Assembly (NCBI RefSeq): GCF_000429125.1
Contig: NZ_AUBG01000002.1
Location: 62,001 to 126,000 of the forward strand
Direction: 5' to 3'
Origin: Aequorivita capsosiphonis DSM 23843
Lineage (GTDB): Bacteria; Bacteroidota; Bacteroidia; Flavobacteriales; Flavobacteriaceae
Length of the DNA stretch: 64,000 nt
Positions 30,986 through 40,767 of this stretch are shown one piece after another. Each line of letters starts with the position of its first letter. The stretch's first letter is position 1. The position numbers were made by a program, and so were the translations under genes. The notes below the pieces were generated by a model that searched no databases, had not been told where the DNA came from, and saw nothing but the letters and a program-made list of their open reading frames with translations.

Positions 30986-33700
30986 TTGCAGACTAATAGG
31001 CATTACTTAACAATTTTCTTAACATCGCTGCTTTTTTGCTGCACAGTTTTGCATGCTCAGGATATTCCTCCCAAGAATGAGGCCAATATTCCAATTACCG
31101 CCAAAGAAGATACGCTTTCAGTAAACCTAAATAGAATTGCTGAAGCGATCAATGAAAAAGCTCAAGATACTGTTAAGACCGATACAGTAAAGCCTCCCAA
31201 GGAAACTTTGACCGATATTGTTGATTATTACGGTGAAGATTATGTGTTGCTCAACAGGAAGGAAAACAAGATTTACATGTATAACAACGCCTATATTATT
31301 TATGGGGATATGCGTATAGATGCAGGCTTAATAATTCTAGACTATAACAAAAATGAAGTATATGCCAAGGGAATAGACAGTGCAGGAGTTTACAGCCAAC
31401 GCCCTATCTTTGTTCAGCAGACAAATAGAGTTGAACCGGATTCAATTAGATATAATTTTGACTCTGAAAAGGCCCTTGTCTATAATAGTAGAACCGAACA
31501 GAATGGTTTTAACGTGATTGCCGAAGTAACCAAAAAAGTAAACGATTCCGTTGTGTATCTTCGAGATGTGAAGTTTACAACTTCAAAGAATATTGACGAC
31601 CCTGAGTATTATTTCTACACCCGAAAAGCAAAATTTGTTCCTAAAAAGAAAATTGTCACAGGCCTGACCAATATGTATATTGCCGATGTGCCAACCCCAA
31701 TTGGACTTCCTTTTGCATACTTTCCACTAACAGAAGATCGTACTTCCGGGTTTATAATTCCTTCCTTTGGAGAAAATAACAATCGAGGATTTTTTATGCA
31801 AAACGGTGGCTATTATTTCGCCATTAATGATTATTTAGATCTAAGTTTATTGGGAGATTATTACACCAATGGAAGTTATGCCTTACGTGGTGAATCTGCC
31901 TATGTTTTAAAATATAAGTATCGCGGAAATGTTAGTGCCCGCTATGAAAGCTTAGTAAACAGTGAGCGTGGTTTTCCTGATTATAGCGAAAGCAGTATCT
32001 ATAATATTCGTTGGACGCACTCCCAAGACGCCAAGAGTAATCCGAGTTCCCGTTTTTCAGCGTCGGTGAATATTGGGAGTAGTAAATATTTTACACAATC
32101 CATAAATCAGACCAATAATGCCAATGCCTTGGTAAATACGCTGAGCTCCTCCATTTCATACGCCAAGACTTTTGAAGGTGATCCGCAGGTCAATGTTACG
32201 GTTGCAGCTACGCATTCACAAAACACAAAAACGCAGAAAATATCCATGTCGCTTCCTAATTTGAATGCGAGCATTTCGAGGATCTATCCATTTGCACCTA
32301 AAGACGGAATCAAAAAAGGTATCATCCAGAATATAAATTTCCAATATGACTTAACAGCGGAAAATAGAATCGAGACGGATGATTCACTTTTTTTTAAACC
32401 CGAAATGTTTAATAATGCACAAATTGGTGCGCAACATAGTATTCCTATAACTACTAACTTTAAAATCTTAAAATATTTAAGCGCCTCCGCAGGAACCAAC
32501 TTTAGAGAAACTTGGGTTTTGAAAACTAACCGGCAACGCTTTGACGAAAACATTAACGATGGTAAAGGAGGCATAGTCAAGGACACGGTTTCAGGTTTTG
32601 AAAGCTATCGAACCTACAATTTCTCAACGAGCTTGGGTACCACTTTATACGGACTTTTCAACTTCGGAAAAGATAAAAAAATACAAGCTATTCGCCATGT
32701 GGCTCGCCCTTCTATTAGTTATAACATAAACCCTGCGTTTGACAGGTATTATGATGAATTTAGAATTCCAGACACGGCGAACGAGGCAGGAGGAGAAATA
32801 TATGAATATTCCCGTTTTGAAAACACACTGTACGGGGCTCCAGGTAAGGTGTATTCAAGCAATATTGGGCTGTCTTTAAGTAATACTTTTGAAGCAAAAG
32901 TTCGCGCCTCAGATACTATGGTAACTGAACCAAAAAAGGTTATTCTACTTAATAACTTAAACTTTTCTACCGCCTACAATCTCGCTGGGGATTCGTTGAA
33001 ATGGAGTCCGTTACGGTTTACAGGAAGTATTCCCATTGTGCCGAAATTAGATTTTAACTTCAGCGGAACTTTAGATCCTTATGCCTTGGACAACAACAAC
33101 CGAAAAATAGATGTGTTTAATATCAACAATGGTGGTAGCTTGTTCCGTCTTACCAATGCCAACGTGAGTATCAATTATTCTTTCTCAAGTAAAGATTTTG
33201 AAACCAAGACGAAGGATTTAAGCCGAATAGATAATGAAACCTTCCGAAATGGTGGTCGTCCAGATGATCTTTTTGGAGAAGCACCCGATATTTATGACGG
33301 ACAAATTTACAAGGACGATGATGAAGATGATACGGAAAAAGCCAATGTGGAGTGGTATAATTATAAAATCCCTTGGGACGTGCGTTTTGCTTACACGATA
33401 ACCTATGGCAACAATCAGAGACAGAATGAAATCTCAAGTCAGTCTTTTATGATGAGCACCAACCTGCAGCTTGCTCCAAAATGGACGATGGGTGTTTCTT
33501 CTGGTTATGATTTTAAGAATAAAGGTGTCACTTTAACGCAATTCCGTTTCCAGCGCGACTTGGAAAGCTGGCAAATGAGTTTTAACTGGACGCCAATCGG
33601 TAGTATTAATACGGCCTGGTATTTCTTTATAGGAATAAAATCCTCGGTGCTGAGCGATATTAAGTATGATAAACGTAGGGAGAGTGATAAGAGGTTATAA
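30986..33700 (+). CDS. LptD-like LPS-assembly outer-membrane protein
   Basis: A 904-residue barrel protein. A start at TTG 30986 is preferred, giving MQTNRHYLTIFLTSLLFCC and a cleavable signal ending in LHAQ; the longer frame begins inside the promoter. An OstA-like periplasmic part follows (residues about 75-200: DIVDYYGEDYVLLNRKENKI, AYIIYGDMRIDAGLIILDY). Then come VPTPIGLPFAYFPLTEDRTS, the LptD junction motif, and a long beta-barrel ending in WYFFIGIKSSVLSDI. In Gram-negatives LptD inserts LPS into the outer leaflet; this divergent Bacteroidota form is presumed to do the same. It is divergent to the amidase. Confidence 0.85.
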   Translation: MQTNRHYLTIFLTSLLFCCTVLHAQDIPPKNEANIPITAKEDTLSVNLNRIAEAINEKAQDTVKTDTVKPPKETLTDIVDYYGEDYVLLNRKENKIYMYNNAYIIYGDMRIDAGLIILDYNKNEVYAKGIDSAGVYSQRPIFVQQTNRVEPDSIRYNFDSEKALVYNSRTEQNGFNVIAEVTKKVNDSVVYLRDVKFTTSKNIDDPEYYFYTRKAKFVPKKKIVTGLTNMYIADVPTPIGLPFAYFPLTEDRTSGFIIPSFGENNNRGFFMQNGGYYFAINDYLDLSLLGDYYTNGSYALRGESAYVLKYKYRGNVSARYESLVNSERGFPDYSESSIYNIRWTHSQDAKSNPSSRFSASVNIGSSKYFTQSINQTNNANALVNTLSSSISYAKTFEGDPQVNVTVAATHSQNTKTQKISMSLPNLNASISRIYPFAPKDGIKKGIIQNINFQYDLTAENRIETDDSLFFKPEMFNNAQIGAQHSIPITTNFKILKYLSASAGTNFRETWVLKTNRQRFDENINDGKGGIVKDTVSGFESYRTYNFSTSLGTTLYGLFNFGKDKKIQAIRHVARPSISYNINPAFDRYYDEFRIPDTANEAGGEIYEYSRFENTLYGAPGKVYSSNIGLSLSNTFEAKVRASDTMVTEPKKVILLNNLNFSTAYNLAGDSLKWSPLRFTGSIPIVPKLDFNFSGTLDPYALDNNNRKIDVFNINNGGSLFRLTNANVSINYSFSSKDFETKTKDLSRIDNETFRNGGRPDDLFGEAPDIYDGQIYKDDDEDDTEKANVEWYNYKIPWDVRFAYTITYGNNQRQNEISSQSFMMSTNLQLAPKWTMGVSSGYDFKNKGVTLTQFRFQRDLESWQMSFNWTPIGSINTAWYFFIGIKSSVLSDIKYDKRRESDKRL

Positions 33701-33810
33701 TCCCCCTAGCCCCATTCCTCCGGCAGGCAAGCCCGAAGGGGGGACAAATAACAAATGATAAAAACCAAATAACAAATTCCAAATAACAAATAAATTCCAA
33801 ATTTTCTTAA
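33701..33810. repeat. Composite intergenic repeat: GC-rich hairpin plus 'aaattccaaataac' filler
   Basis: CCCCCTAGCCCC and GAAGGGGGGAC flank CCTCCGGCAGG, forming a GC-rich hairpin at about 33703-33743 that could end the lptD-like transcript. It is followed by several 'caaataacaaattcc' words to about 33805. Confidence 0.7.
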
Positions 33811-33843
33811 CTTTTAAACCCATCAACTCTTAAACTCATATAT

Positions 33844-34224
33844 ATGAAAAAGATAATCACCACTAGCAACGCCCCTGCCCCTATTGGTCCATACAATCAA
33901 GCAGTTCTCCAAGGCAGTATGCTTTATACTTCTGGACAAATAGCATTAGATCCAAAAACTGGAAATTTAGTTACAGATGATATAAAAACAGAAACCAAAT
34001 TGGTGATGGAAAACCTAAAAGCTATTCTTACGGAAGCAGGAATGACCTTTGAAAATGTAATAAAATCGAGCATATTTATTAGCGATATGAACAACTTTGG
34101 TTCTATCAATGAAGTGTATGCAACCTATTTTAACGAAGCCACCGCCCCTGCTCGGGAAACTGTTGAAGTAGCGAATCTGCCGAAATTTGTAAATGTGGAG
34201 ATTTCTGTGATTGCTTCGCTTTAA
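33844..34224 (+). CDS. RidA-family enamine/imine deaminase
   Basis: A 126-residue RidA (YjgF/YER057c) protein, the usual length. Family features are NAPAPIGPYNQAVLQGSMLYTSGQ, TKLVMENLKAILTEAGMTFENVIKSSIFI, and the catalytic arginine in ATAPARETVEVANLP followed by VNVEISVIA. It hydrolyses reactive 2-aminoacrylate-type enamines produced by PLP enzymes, protecting cells from damage; cytosolic trimer. It follows the LptD-like gene after a repeat and ends at a terminator. Confidence 0.95.
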   Translation: MKKIITTSNAPAPIGPYNQAVLQGSMLYTSGQIALDPKTGNLVTDDIKTETKLVMENLKAILTEAGMTFENVIKSSIFISDMNNFGSINEVYATYFNEATAPARETVEVANLPKFVNVEISVIASL

Positions 34225-34249
34225 GATTTTTTAAAAAAATATAAAATTT

Positions 34250-34277
34250 AAAACCCTGCGAATACGTGGGGTTTTTA
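34250..34277 (+). terminator. Terminator between ridA-like gene and tamB
   Basis: AAAACCCTGCG-AATA-CGTGGGGTTTTTATT, an 8- to 10-bp stem with a T-rich end, placed between two convergent genes. Confidence 0.7.
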
Positions 34278-34315
34278 TTGTTGAAAAGTAGAAATTCTAA
34301 GCACCGTACAACTTG

Positions 34316-37300
34316 TTAGTTACCTTCTTCCTCCGTCTTTGTTTCCTGCGGCTTAAAATTTACGGGAAACCGGCTGTCATCAGGAACTACGAGAAGTTCA
34401 GATTCTTTAACCATCTTTTTATTAAACAGCTTTTGGTAGAGTTCTCTAAACGTATTAAAATCTACCGAATATGAAATACCAGTACCTTGTTCAAAAATTT
34501 GATCTTCTCCAATAAATTGAAGATCCGCTTGACGGTTAAAAAATTTCATTCTAAGACTTCCATCTTCATTTATTAGCCATTGTACCTCAATATCTCCTGC
34601 TACGGCAGTTTCATTGGCGCCGCCCACAGGAACCCCCACTTTACCATTGATTAGAATACGTTCGTTAATCTGGGTTGAAAGCGTTATTCCGAAGCGGTCC
34701 GCCGTTTCTTGACTTGGCGTCCTATTCCCCACGGAATAATCTAAGCCTACTCTGAATTTACCATCTTGATCTGTAAAAAGATCGTTTACCAAGCCGGATA
34801 CTCGATCAGCCAAAGTTCCGGCAAAGGCGTTAGACCCTGCATAATTGTCGTTCACAAATGAATTAGAGGCCAACAAGAAAAGTGCTTGATTCTGCATCTG
34901 CTCCTGATTTTGAAGCTTATACTGCAACTCGCTTTTTAATGTTGAGCTTACGCGAGGAAAATCAATATTAAAGGAAAGTGCTGGCTGCGCAAGTTCTCCA
35001 TCCAGCTTTACAAATACTTCAACAGGAATTTTGGTGTTGATAGATGGATTGTCCAATAATACGGAAGGATTTGCCTGTGTTTTATATACAGCGCTTAGAT
35101 TGAGATTAGCTCTTTCGGGAGCACCGTCCCAAGTAATATTTCCACCAGGAACCACTTCAATGTTTCGCTGAATAATACCACCATATCTAAAATCGTATTG
35201 CCCTTCATAAACCTGAAAATCACCGTACATCTGGAACTTTCCATTGGTGTTAATTTCAATTAGCAGAATTCCGGCTCCACGTCCTTTCAGGGTAGAATTG
35301 TTAACCTTGTCTACCACTACTTCCACTTCGGCATTTTTATTAATATCAAGCTCAAACTTTAAGGTTAAACCTTTTACTTCCTCTGAAACTGTGGTTTCTC
35401 CATTTATACGGGCTGCTTTTTCACTGGGTGAAAGAAAATGTACAAAAGAATCATCACTGATAGACTCTGTGTCGCTAATGGGGATTTTAAAAGTCGTTCC
35501 TTCCTCAGTAGTAGCATCCACGTCTATTACCAATTCATCAATTGGACCAGCTATCTTTGCGCGGCCACTTATAAAAGCAGTTCCATAATAGAGCGCGTCT
35601 TCTTCTGGCGGCGTGTCAAGAACCAATAATTTATTTGGGGCTTCTACATTTAGGTTTAATTCCCAATTCCGAAAATTATTATGTGTAGCGTATCCATGGA
35701 AAATTCCATCGGTTTTATATTTAGTGTCTTTAATATTGGTTCGCTCAATTTCTAACCGATTCTTTGTTACAATAACTTGTGCATTATCTTCTATGTCAAA
35801 GTCTGTATTTAAATAAGGAACTTTTAAACCACTGTTTTCCAAATTAATTCGACCAAAAATATCAGGCGATTTATAATTGCCAGAAACACGCACGTTCCCT
35901 GTAGCTAATCCGCGAATATCGGAGATCACTGAACCGCCAAAAGGACTAAATGCCTGCAAGTTGAATTGATTGAGATCAACATCAAGCTGGATTCGCGGAT
36001 TGTTGACGGAAACATCAATCTCTCCTACAGCATTGATGGATTTTACATCTTCATTTATAAGTGTAGTATTAATTTTGTATCTAGTGAGGTCTTCGTTACC
36101 AGCAATTTTAAAATTCAAATCGCCGAACGGAATTTCGTTGATAATTACATTGTCAATGGTAACAGCACCATTTGGGAAGTAAGCGCCATTTTTTTGAAGA
36201 AAATCGATTTTCCCATTTGTATTTCCTTGCAAACGCAAACTGTCTATTTCTGGGGTTATGTTCCCAATATTTACATCCCTTAAACGAATTTTTAAATCTT
36301 TATATGTTGAATCGCGCAACACTCCAGCCATCTGGATTAATTCCTGGTTGTGACTTAAAACAAGGGAATCAATTCGAACCTCTTTAAAATTATCATCAAA
36401 AACAACTTTGTTTAAGCGATTGTTGTTTTCGTTTAAGTACCAAACATTTCCTTTATAGGTGATATCAGATTTTTTTACACCAATCACAGATTTCCCTGCT
36501 GGGTTGATTGTGTGATATAAAGAAAGGTTGAAAAGGTCTTCTTTTTTAGGACCTCCGGTAAATTCGGAACGAACATACATTGTGTCGTTTAAAGTTTTAT
36601 TGATGATGTTCAAATCCTTTAAATTGTAAAATCCTGTATATACAGAATCGGCTGATATATAGGTGTTATACAATGGATTGTCGTTATCCATCTGAACATT
36701 TAGTTTGCCTATATAATTGTTGAAAAGAATAATTTCTGGCGATCTAAAATCCAATTCAAATTTCGATTCATCAGAAGAAACGGAACCGTTTAAACGTGTG
36801 TTATCACCAAGTTTTAATTGTGGTATAAATACGTCCACAATTTTATTATAGACCACGAATTCGTAGTTTATATATTGATTTGTGGTCACTTCCCTGGGAA
36901 TATAATTCGCATAAATACTCGCTACTCCATTCTGAAAAAGATTGGGTATATCCTCAATTAAAAACTCGCCGGAAATTTTTCCATTTATAATATCCGGGGA
37001 ATTAATTTCAATGGTTCGCACTGAATCCTGAAAAGACGATGTCACCGTAAAATCATCAAAATAGAAGTTATCGCGTTCGTTTTGGTAAAATGTCTGATTA
37101 AAATTGATCGTTCCTACTACATCATCTATTGTTTTACCTTCCATGTCAACCACCACTTTTCCCGTAAAAACGGATATGCTGTCGCGAGTCATTAGTTTTA
37201 ACTGGTTGAGCTCGGCGTACTCCACATCGGCCTCAAAATCTAAATTATTGGTTTCTCGGGAAGCATCTATCAAACCTTTAAAGTCTAATTTTAGGTTCGG

Positions 37301-38698
37301 ATCGTCTATACTTAACTCGCCATTGAAAAGTGGGTTTTTTAAGTTTCCAGAGACTATAATGTTTTTATAGTTATATCCTTCAAAATTGAAAGAAGATATT
37401 TTCCCCGAAATTTCAGTATTTACATTGTCTTTATTAAAACCACGTCCGTCAAAATCTAGATTTCCCGTCATTTTTCCGAAGGAAGTTGTTTTCGTTATTT
37501 TCCCTAGATTGAAATCTTTAAACATTACATTTCCCCGGTAATAAGCGTTGTCAATATTGCTTATATTGCCTATTTTCAAATCTAGATCAGCATTTCCTAT
37601 TCCACCACGCAAGTTGCTATTTGTATTTAGCTCATCTCCTACTATGGAAGTATTCCCGGTTAAATTAAAGCTGCCCAATTCCTTCAATTCCACAGGGATC
37701 ACATCACCCAAAACCTTGGGCATAAATCTTCTCAATTCAAAATAATTGGTTGAAATATTATGATGGTTCGCTCTTATGGAATATCCTTTTTCAAGTGCTA
37801 GAATATTTTGAAATTCATAATTTCCTTGAATATAAGTATCGCCGGTTCTAAGTTTAAGATCATCCGCAGTAAAATTATTTAAGGTTCCCGCAATTTCTGC
37901 GTCAAGCAGTATCAACTGATCCGGACCAAATTCGTTATAAAACCCGTTTAAGTCGTTTGTTGATATTTCTGAATCTTTCAAACTGGCAGTAATCACTACG
38001 TCATTGATAAAATCTGACATTCCATTTTTAGAATAATCCAAATCCACATCACCTTTTATTTTAGACTCGGTGGTTTCCAAGTTCATATCTTTAAGGGTAA
38101 TGTTTGTGGCGGTATATGAAAAATCGGCTTGCAAATCTTTAATTTCGAATCCTCTATTTGAAACAAGAGACAAGGCTTTGACATTTACAGTAACATCTGG
38201 CCCGTGTATTTTAAGGTGATTGGCAACAATATTTACTTGATTAAGAATAAATACCTCTGGATTTTCAAGGTTTTCATTAATAATCTTCACCTTGCTATTG
38301 GTTAGCGTCACATCGTTTCCTAGAAGCGAAAAAGGCTTCGTACTGGGCTTCCCTGTATTAAACTTTTGGGCGAAAATAGAGAGGTTGTCCGTTTCTTCAT
38401 CTTTATAAGTCTTAACGTAAAGTTTGGCGTGGTCCAGCGCAATATTTCCAAAACCGAGATTTCCCTGAATGAGTTGCCGAAAGCCTATAATATTAGTTTG
38501 CAGTTCTTGGCTATATATTAAAGTGTCATTATGATGATCGGCAATAAATACTTCCCGAATATCCACTTCTCCTTTCCAGTTAAGGCCTAAGCGTTTTATA
38601 TTAATATCGGTACCGTAAGTATTATTGAGTTCGGTAGTGACCTTTTTTGCGGCCCAAGTTTGCACGGAAGGAATGGAAAAAATAATAATTATAAGCAC
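34316..38698 (-). CDS. tamB: TamB-like translocation and assembly module protein
   Basis: A 1460-residue (or slightly longer) AsmA/TamB-family protein: long repeated beta-sheet groove sequence throughout and the DUF490/TamB domain at the end (GRGAGILLIEINTNGKFQMYGDF, YSVGNRTPSQETADRFGI). It spans the periplasm and moves lipids or assists barrel assembly. Start problem: GTG at 38698 cuts the N-terminal membrane helix. The upstream in-frame sequence reads IKKLRKIIVRTFVIIVLLLV, obviously the real N-terminus, but between it and the stop at 38762-38764 there is no ATG, GTG or TTG; an ATC (38753-38755) is the best candidate. It is divergent to tsaD. Confidence 0.88.
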   Translation of the reverse strand: MLIIIIFSIPSVQTWAAKKVTTELNNTYGTDINIKRLGLNWKGEVDIREVFIADHHNDTLIYSQELQTNIIGFRQLIQGNLGFGNIALDHAKLYVKTYKDEETDNLSIFAQKFNTGKPSTKPFSLLGNDVTLTNSKVKIINENLENPEVFILNQVNIVANHLKIHGPDVTVNVKALSLVSNRGFEIKDLQADFSYTATNITLKDMNLETTESKIKGDVDLDYSKNGMSDFINDVVITASLKDSEISTNDLNGFYNEFGPDQLILLDAEIAGTLNNFTADDLKLRTGDTYIQGNYEFQNILALEKGYSIRANHHNISTNYFELRRFMPKVLGDVIPVELKELGSFNLTGNTSIVGDELNTNSNLRGGIGNADLDLKIGNISNIDNAYYRGNVMFKDFNLGKITKTTSFGKMTGNLDFDGRGFNKDNVNTEISGKISSFNFEGYNYKNIIVSGNLKNPLFNGELSIDDPNLKLDFKGLIDASRETNNLDFEADVEYAELNQLKLMTRDSISVFTGKVVVDMEGKTIDDVVGTINFNQTFYQNERDNFYFDDFTVTSSFQDSVRTIEINSPDIINGKISGEFLIEDIPNLFQNGVASIYANYIPREVTTNQYINYEFVVYNKIVDVFIPQLKLGDNTRLNGSVSSDESKFELDFRSPEIILFNNYIGKLNVQMDNDNPLYNTYISADSVYTGFYNLKDLNIINKTLNDTMYVRSEFTGGPKKEDLFNLSLYHTINPAGKSVIGVKKSDITYKGNVWYLNENNNRLNKVVFDDNFKEVRIDSLVLSHNQELIQMAGVLRDSTYKDLKIRLRDVNIGNITPEIDSLRLQGNTNGKIDFLQKNGAYFPNGAVTIDNVIINEIPFGDLNFKIAGNEDLTRYKINTTLINEDVKSINAVGEIDVSVNNPRIQLDVDLNQFNLQAFSPFGGSVISDIRGLATGNVRVSGNYKSPDIFGRINLENSGLKVPYLNTDFDIEDNAQVIVTKNRLEIERTNIKDTKYKTDGIFHGYATHNNFRNWELNLNVEAPNKLLVLDTPPEEDALYYGTAFISGRAKIAGPIDELVIDVDATTEEGTTFKIPISDTESISDDSFVHFLSPSEKAARINGETTVSEEVKGLTLKFELDINKNAEVEVVVDKVNNSTLKGRGAGILLIEINTNGKFQMYGDFQVYEGQYDFRYGGIIQRNIEVVPGGNITWDGAPERANLNLSAVYKTQANPSVLLDNPSINTKIPVEVFVKLDGELAQPALSFNIDFPRVSSTLKSELQYKLQNQEQMQNQALFLLASNSFVNDNYAGSNAFAGTLADRVSGLVNDLFTDQDGKFRVGLDYSVGNRTPSQETADRFGITLSTQINERILINGKVGVPVGGANETAVAGDIEVQWLINEDGSLRMKFFNRQADLQFIGEDQIFEQGTGISYSVDFNTFRELYQKLFNKKMVKESELLVVPDDSRFPVNFKPQETKTEEEGN

Positions 38699-38805
38699 AA
38701 GCAGTAATACAATGATTACAAAGGTGCGAACTATTATTTTCCGAAGTTTTTTGATACGCTTTTAAAGTTTTATTTTTACACCCAATAAATATACCCCCTT
38801 TTACT

Positions 38806-39828
38806 TTGACACAAAAAAACTGCTATATCCTTGGAATAGAATCTTCCTGTGATGACACTGCTGCAGCCGTTATCAACAACGGCGAAATACTAAGCAATGT
38901 TGTTGCTACCCAAGCAATTCACGAACAATATGGCGGTGTGGTTCCTGAGCTTGCCTCAAGGGCCCACCAACAAAATATTGTGCCGGTGGTTCATCAAGCA
39001 TTGCAAAGGGCAAATATCGACAAAAAACAGTTATCCGCCATTGCTTTTACACGTGGTCCTGGACTTATGGGTTCACTTTTGGTAGGAACCTCATTTTCAA
39101 AATCTTTGGCCATGGGATTGGGCATTCCATTGATAGACGTAAACCATATGCAAGCGCATATTCTAGCGCATTTTATTAAAGCTGAAGGGCAGATAGCGCC
39201 TAAATTTCCGTTTTTGGCGATGACCATTAGTGGTGGCCACACACAAATTGTAAAAGTTACCGATTATTTTGAAATGGAAGTTATTGGTCAAACCATAGAT
39301 GATGCCGTTGGCGAAGCCTTTGATAAAAGTGCTAAAATACTAGGACTCCCCTATCCTGGCGGACCTTTAGTTGATCAATATGCCCAAAAAGGAAACCCAA
39401 AGGCTTTTAAATTTCCAAAACCAAAAGTGAGTCCAATGGATTTTAGTTTTAGCGGATTAAAAACTTCGGTGCTTTACTTTGTTGAAAAGCAGGTTAACCA
39501 AAACCCAGATTTCATTTCAGAAAACATGGAAGATATTTGTGCAAGCCTTCAATTTACTATTGTTGATTATCTAATGGATAAATTGAAGAATGCAGTTAAG
39601 GAAACAGGTATAAAGGAAATTGCAATTGGTGGTGGAGTTTCGGCCAACAGTGGAATTCGGAATGCTTTAAAAGAAGCTGAAAGTAAATACGGGTGGAAAA
39701 CCCATATCCCGAAATTTGAATTTTGCACTGATAATGCAGCAATGATCGCGATTGTAGGTGAGCTGAAGTTTAAAAAAGGAAACTTTGCTGAGAGTGATGT
39801 TGTTGCTTCGGCACGAATGAAGTTTTGA
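38806..39828 (+). CDS. tsaD: tRNA N6-adenosine threonylcarbamoyltransferase
   Basis: A 340-residue TsaD (Gcp/Kae1) with YILGIESSCDDTAAAV at the start, the iron-ligand pair HMQAHILAHF near residue 113, GGHTQIV, GPLVDQYA, SFSGLKTSVLYF and the late GGGVSANSGIR. It transfers threonylcarbamoyl to A37 of ANN-decoding tRNAs with TsaB and TsaE. The start is TTG; no ATG lies before the conserved ILGIESS. The TTG is part of a near-consensus -7 motif (TTACTTTG). Essential housekeeping gene, divergent to tamB. Confidence 0.97.
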   Translation: MTQKNCYILGIESSCDDTAAAVINNGEILSNVVATQAIHEQYGGVVPELASRAHQQNIVPVVHQALQRANIDKKQLSAIAFTRGPGLMGSLLVGTSFSKSLAMGLGIPLIDVNHMQAHILAHFIKAEGQIAPKFPFLAMTISGGHTQIVKVTDYFEMEVIGQTIDDAVGEAFDKSAKILGLPYPGGPLVDQYAQKGNPKAFKFPKPKVSPMDFSFSGLKTSVLYFVEKQVNQNPDFISENMEDICASLQFTIVDYLMDKLKNAVKETGIKEIAIGGGVSANSGIRNALKEAESKYGWKTHIPKFEFCTDNAAMIAIVGELKFKKGNFAESDVVASARMKF

Positions 39829-39882
39829 TGATGCTGGATGACGGAGATTTCAGGAAAGCACAATAAATTTAACTGACAAAAA

Positions 39883-40545
39883 ATGAAAAACTACAAAGTT
39901 GATATAAATAAAAAATGGGATTACGAAAATGGGTTCTACTTAACTAGTGAAACTGGCCGAATAGGTAAGTTCTTGAATCATTTAGAAATTTACAAAAAGA
40001 TAATTGACCTTCCAGGAGACGTATTAGAATTTGGTGTTTATAAAGGTACATCTCTTATTAGATTTATTTCCTTCAGAGATTTATTAGAACATAGTAGCTC
40101 GAGAAAAGTGATAGGTTTTGATGCTTTTGGAAAATTCCCACAAGATTTATCTCTTGAAAGCGATAAAGATTTTGTTGAAAATTTTGAGAATGCAGGTGGA
40201 TTTGGTATTAGCAAACAAGAATTAGAGTTCCATCTTGAAAATAAAAAAACCGATAATTATAGGCTCATAGAGGGAGATATTAGAGATTCTTTACCAAAAT
40301 ACCTAAAAGAAAACCCATCATTAAAAATTGCCTTACTTCATATTGATGTTGATGTGTATGATCCAACTAAAATAATACTGCAAAATCTGTGGGATAAAAT
40401 TGTTCCAGGTGGAGTTTTAGTTTTAGACGATTATGGCACTGTAGAAGGTGAAACCAAGGCTGTAGATGAATTTTTCCAAAATAAAAACGTGATAATAAAC
40501 AAACCGAAATATTACCATATTCCTTCGTACATTATAAAAGAATAA
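39883..40545 (+). CDS. TylF/MycF-like SAM-dependent methyltransferase
   Basis: A 220-residue class I methyltransferase of the macrocin O-methyltransferase (TylF) family. The SAM site is GDVLEFGVYKGTSLIRFIS near residue 48, followed by VIGFDAFGKFP. The Mg-binding acidic motif is ALLHIDVDVYDPT near residue 152 with VLVLDDYGTVEG near 180. Members methylate sugar hydroxyls or unknown small acceptors. No sugar-biosynthesis or antibiotic genes are near, so the acceptor is unknown. It interrupts the tsaD-rsmE order often seen in relatives and is lower in GC than its neighbours, so transfer is possible. Confidence 0.85.
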   Translation: MKNYKVDINKKWDYENGFYLTSETGRIGKFLNHLEIYKKIIDLPGDVLEFGVYKGTSLIRFISFRDLLEHSSSRKVIGFDAFGKFPQDLSLESDKDFVENFENAGGFGISKQELEFHLENKKTDNYRLIEGDIRDSLPKYLKENPSLKIALLHIDVDVYDPTKIILQNLWDKIVPGGVLVLDDYGTVEGETKAVDEFFQNKNVIINKPKYYHIPSYIIKE

Positions 40546-40767
40546 AAAAAATTACCAACACATTGATAATTATGTGTTGACAATAATCGAAGAAAATATT
40601 TGTCTTATGAAGTGGAGTGGAATTGTTTATTTGGCATTAGAGATGTTTTTATAGAGGATATCTCATAAAAATTAGGGTTAAACTTATATATCACGAGTTG
40701 GCAAAAAGCTGAATTAACATCCTGATGTTCGACTTAAATAATGATTAGAGAAAAAATAACAATTTAA

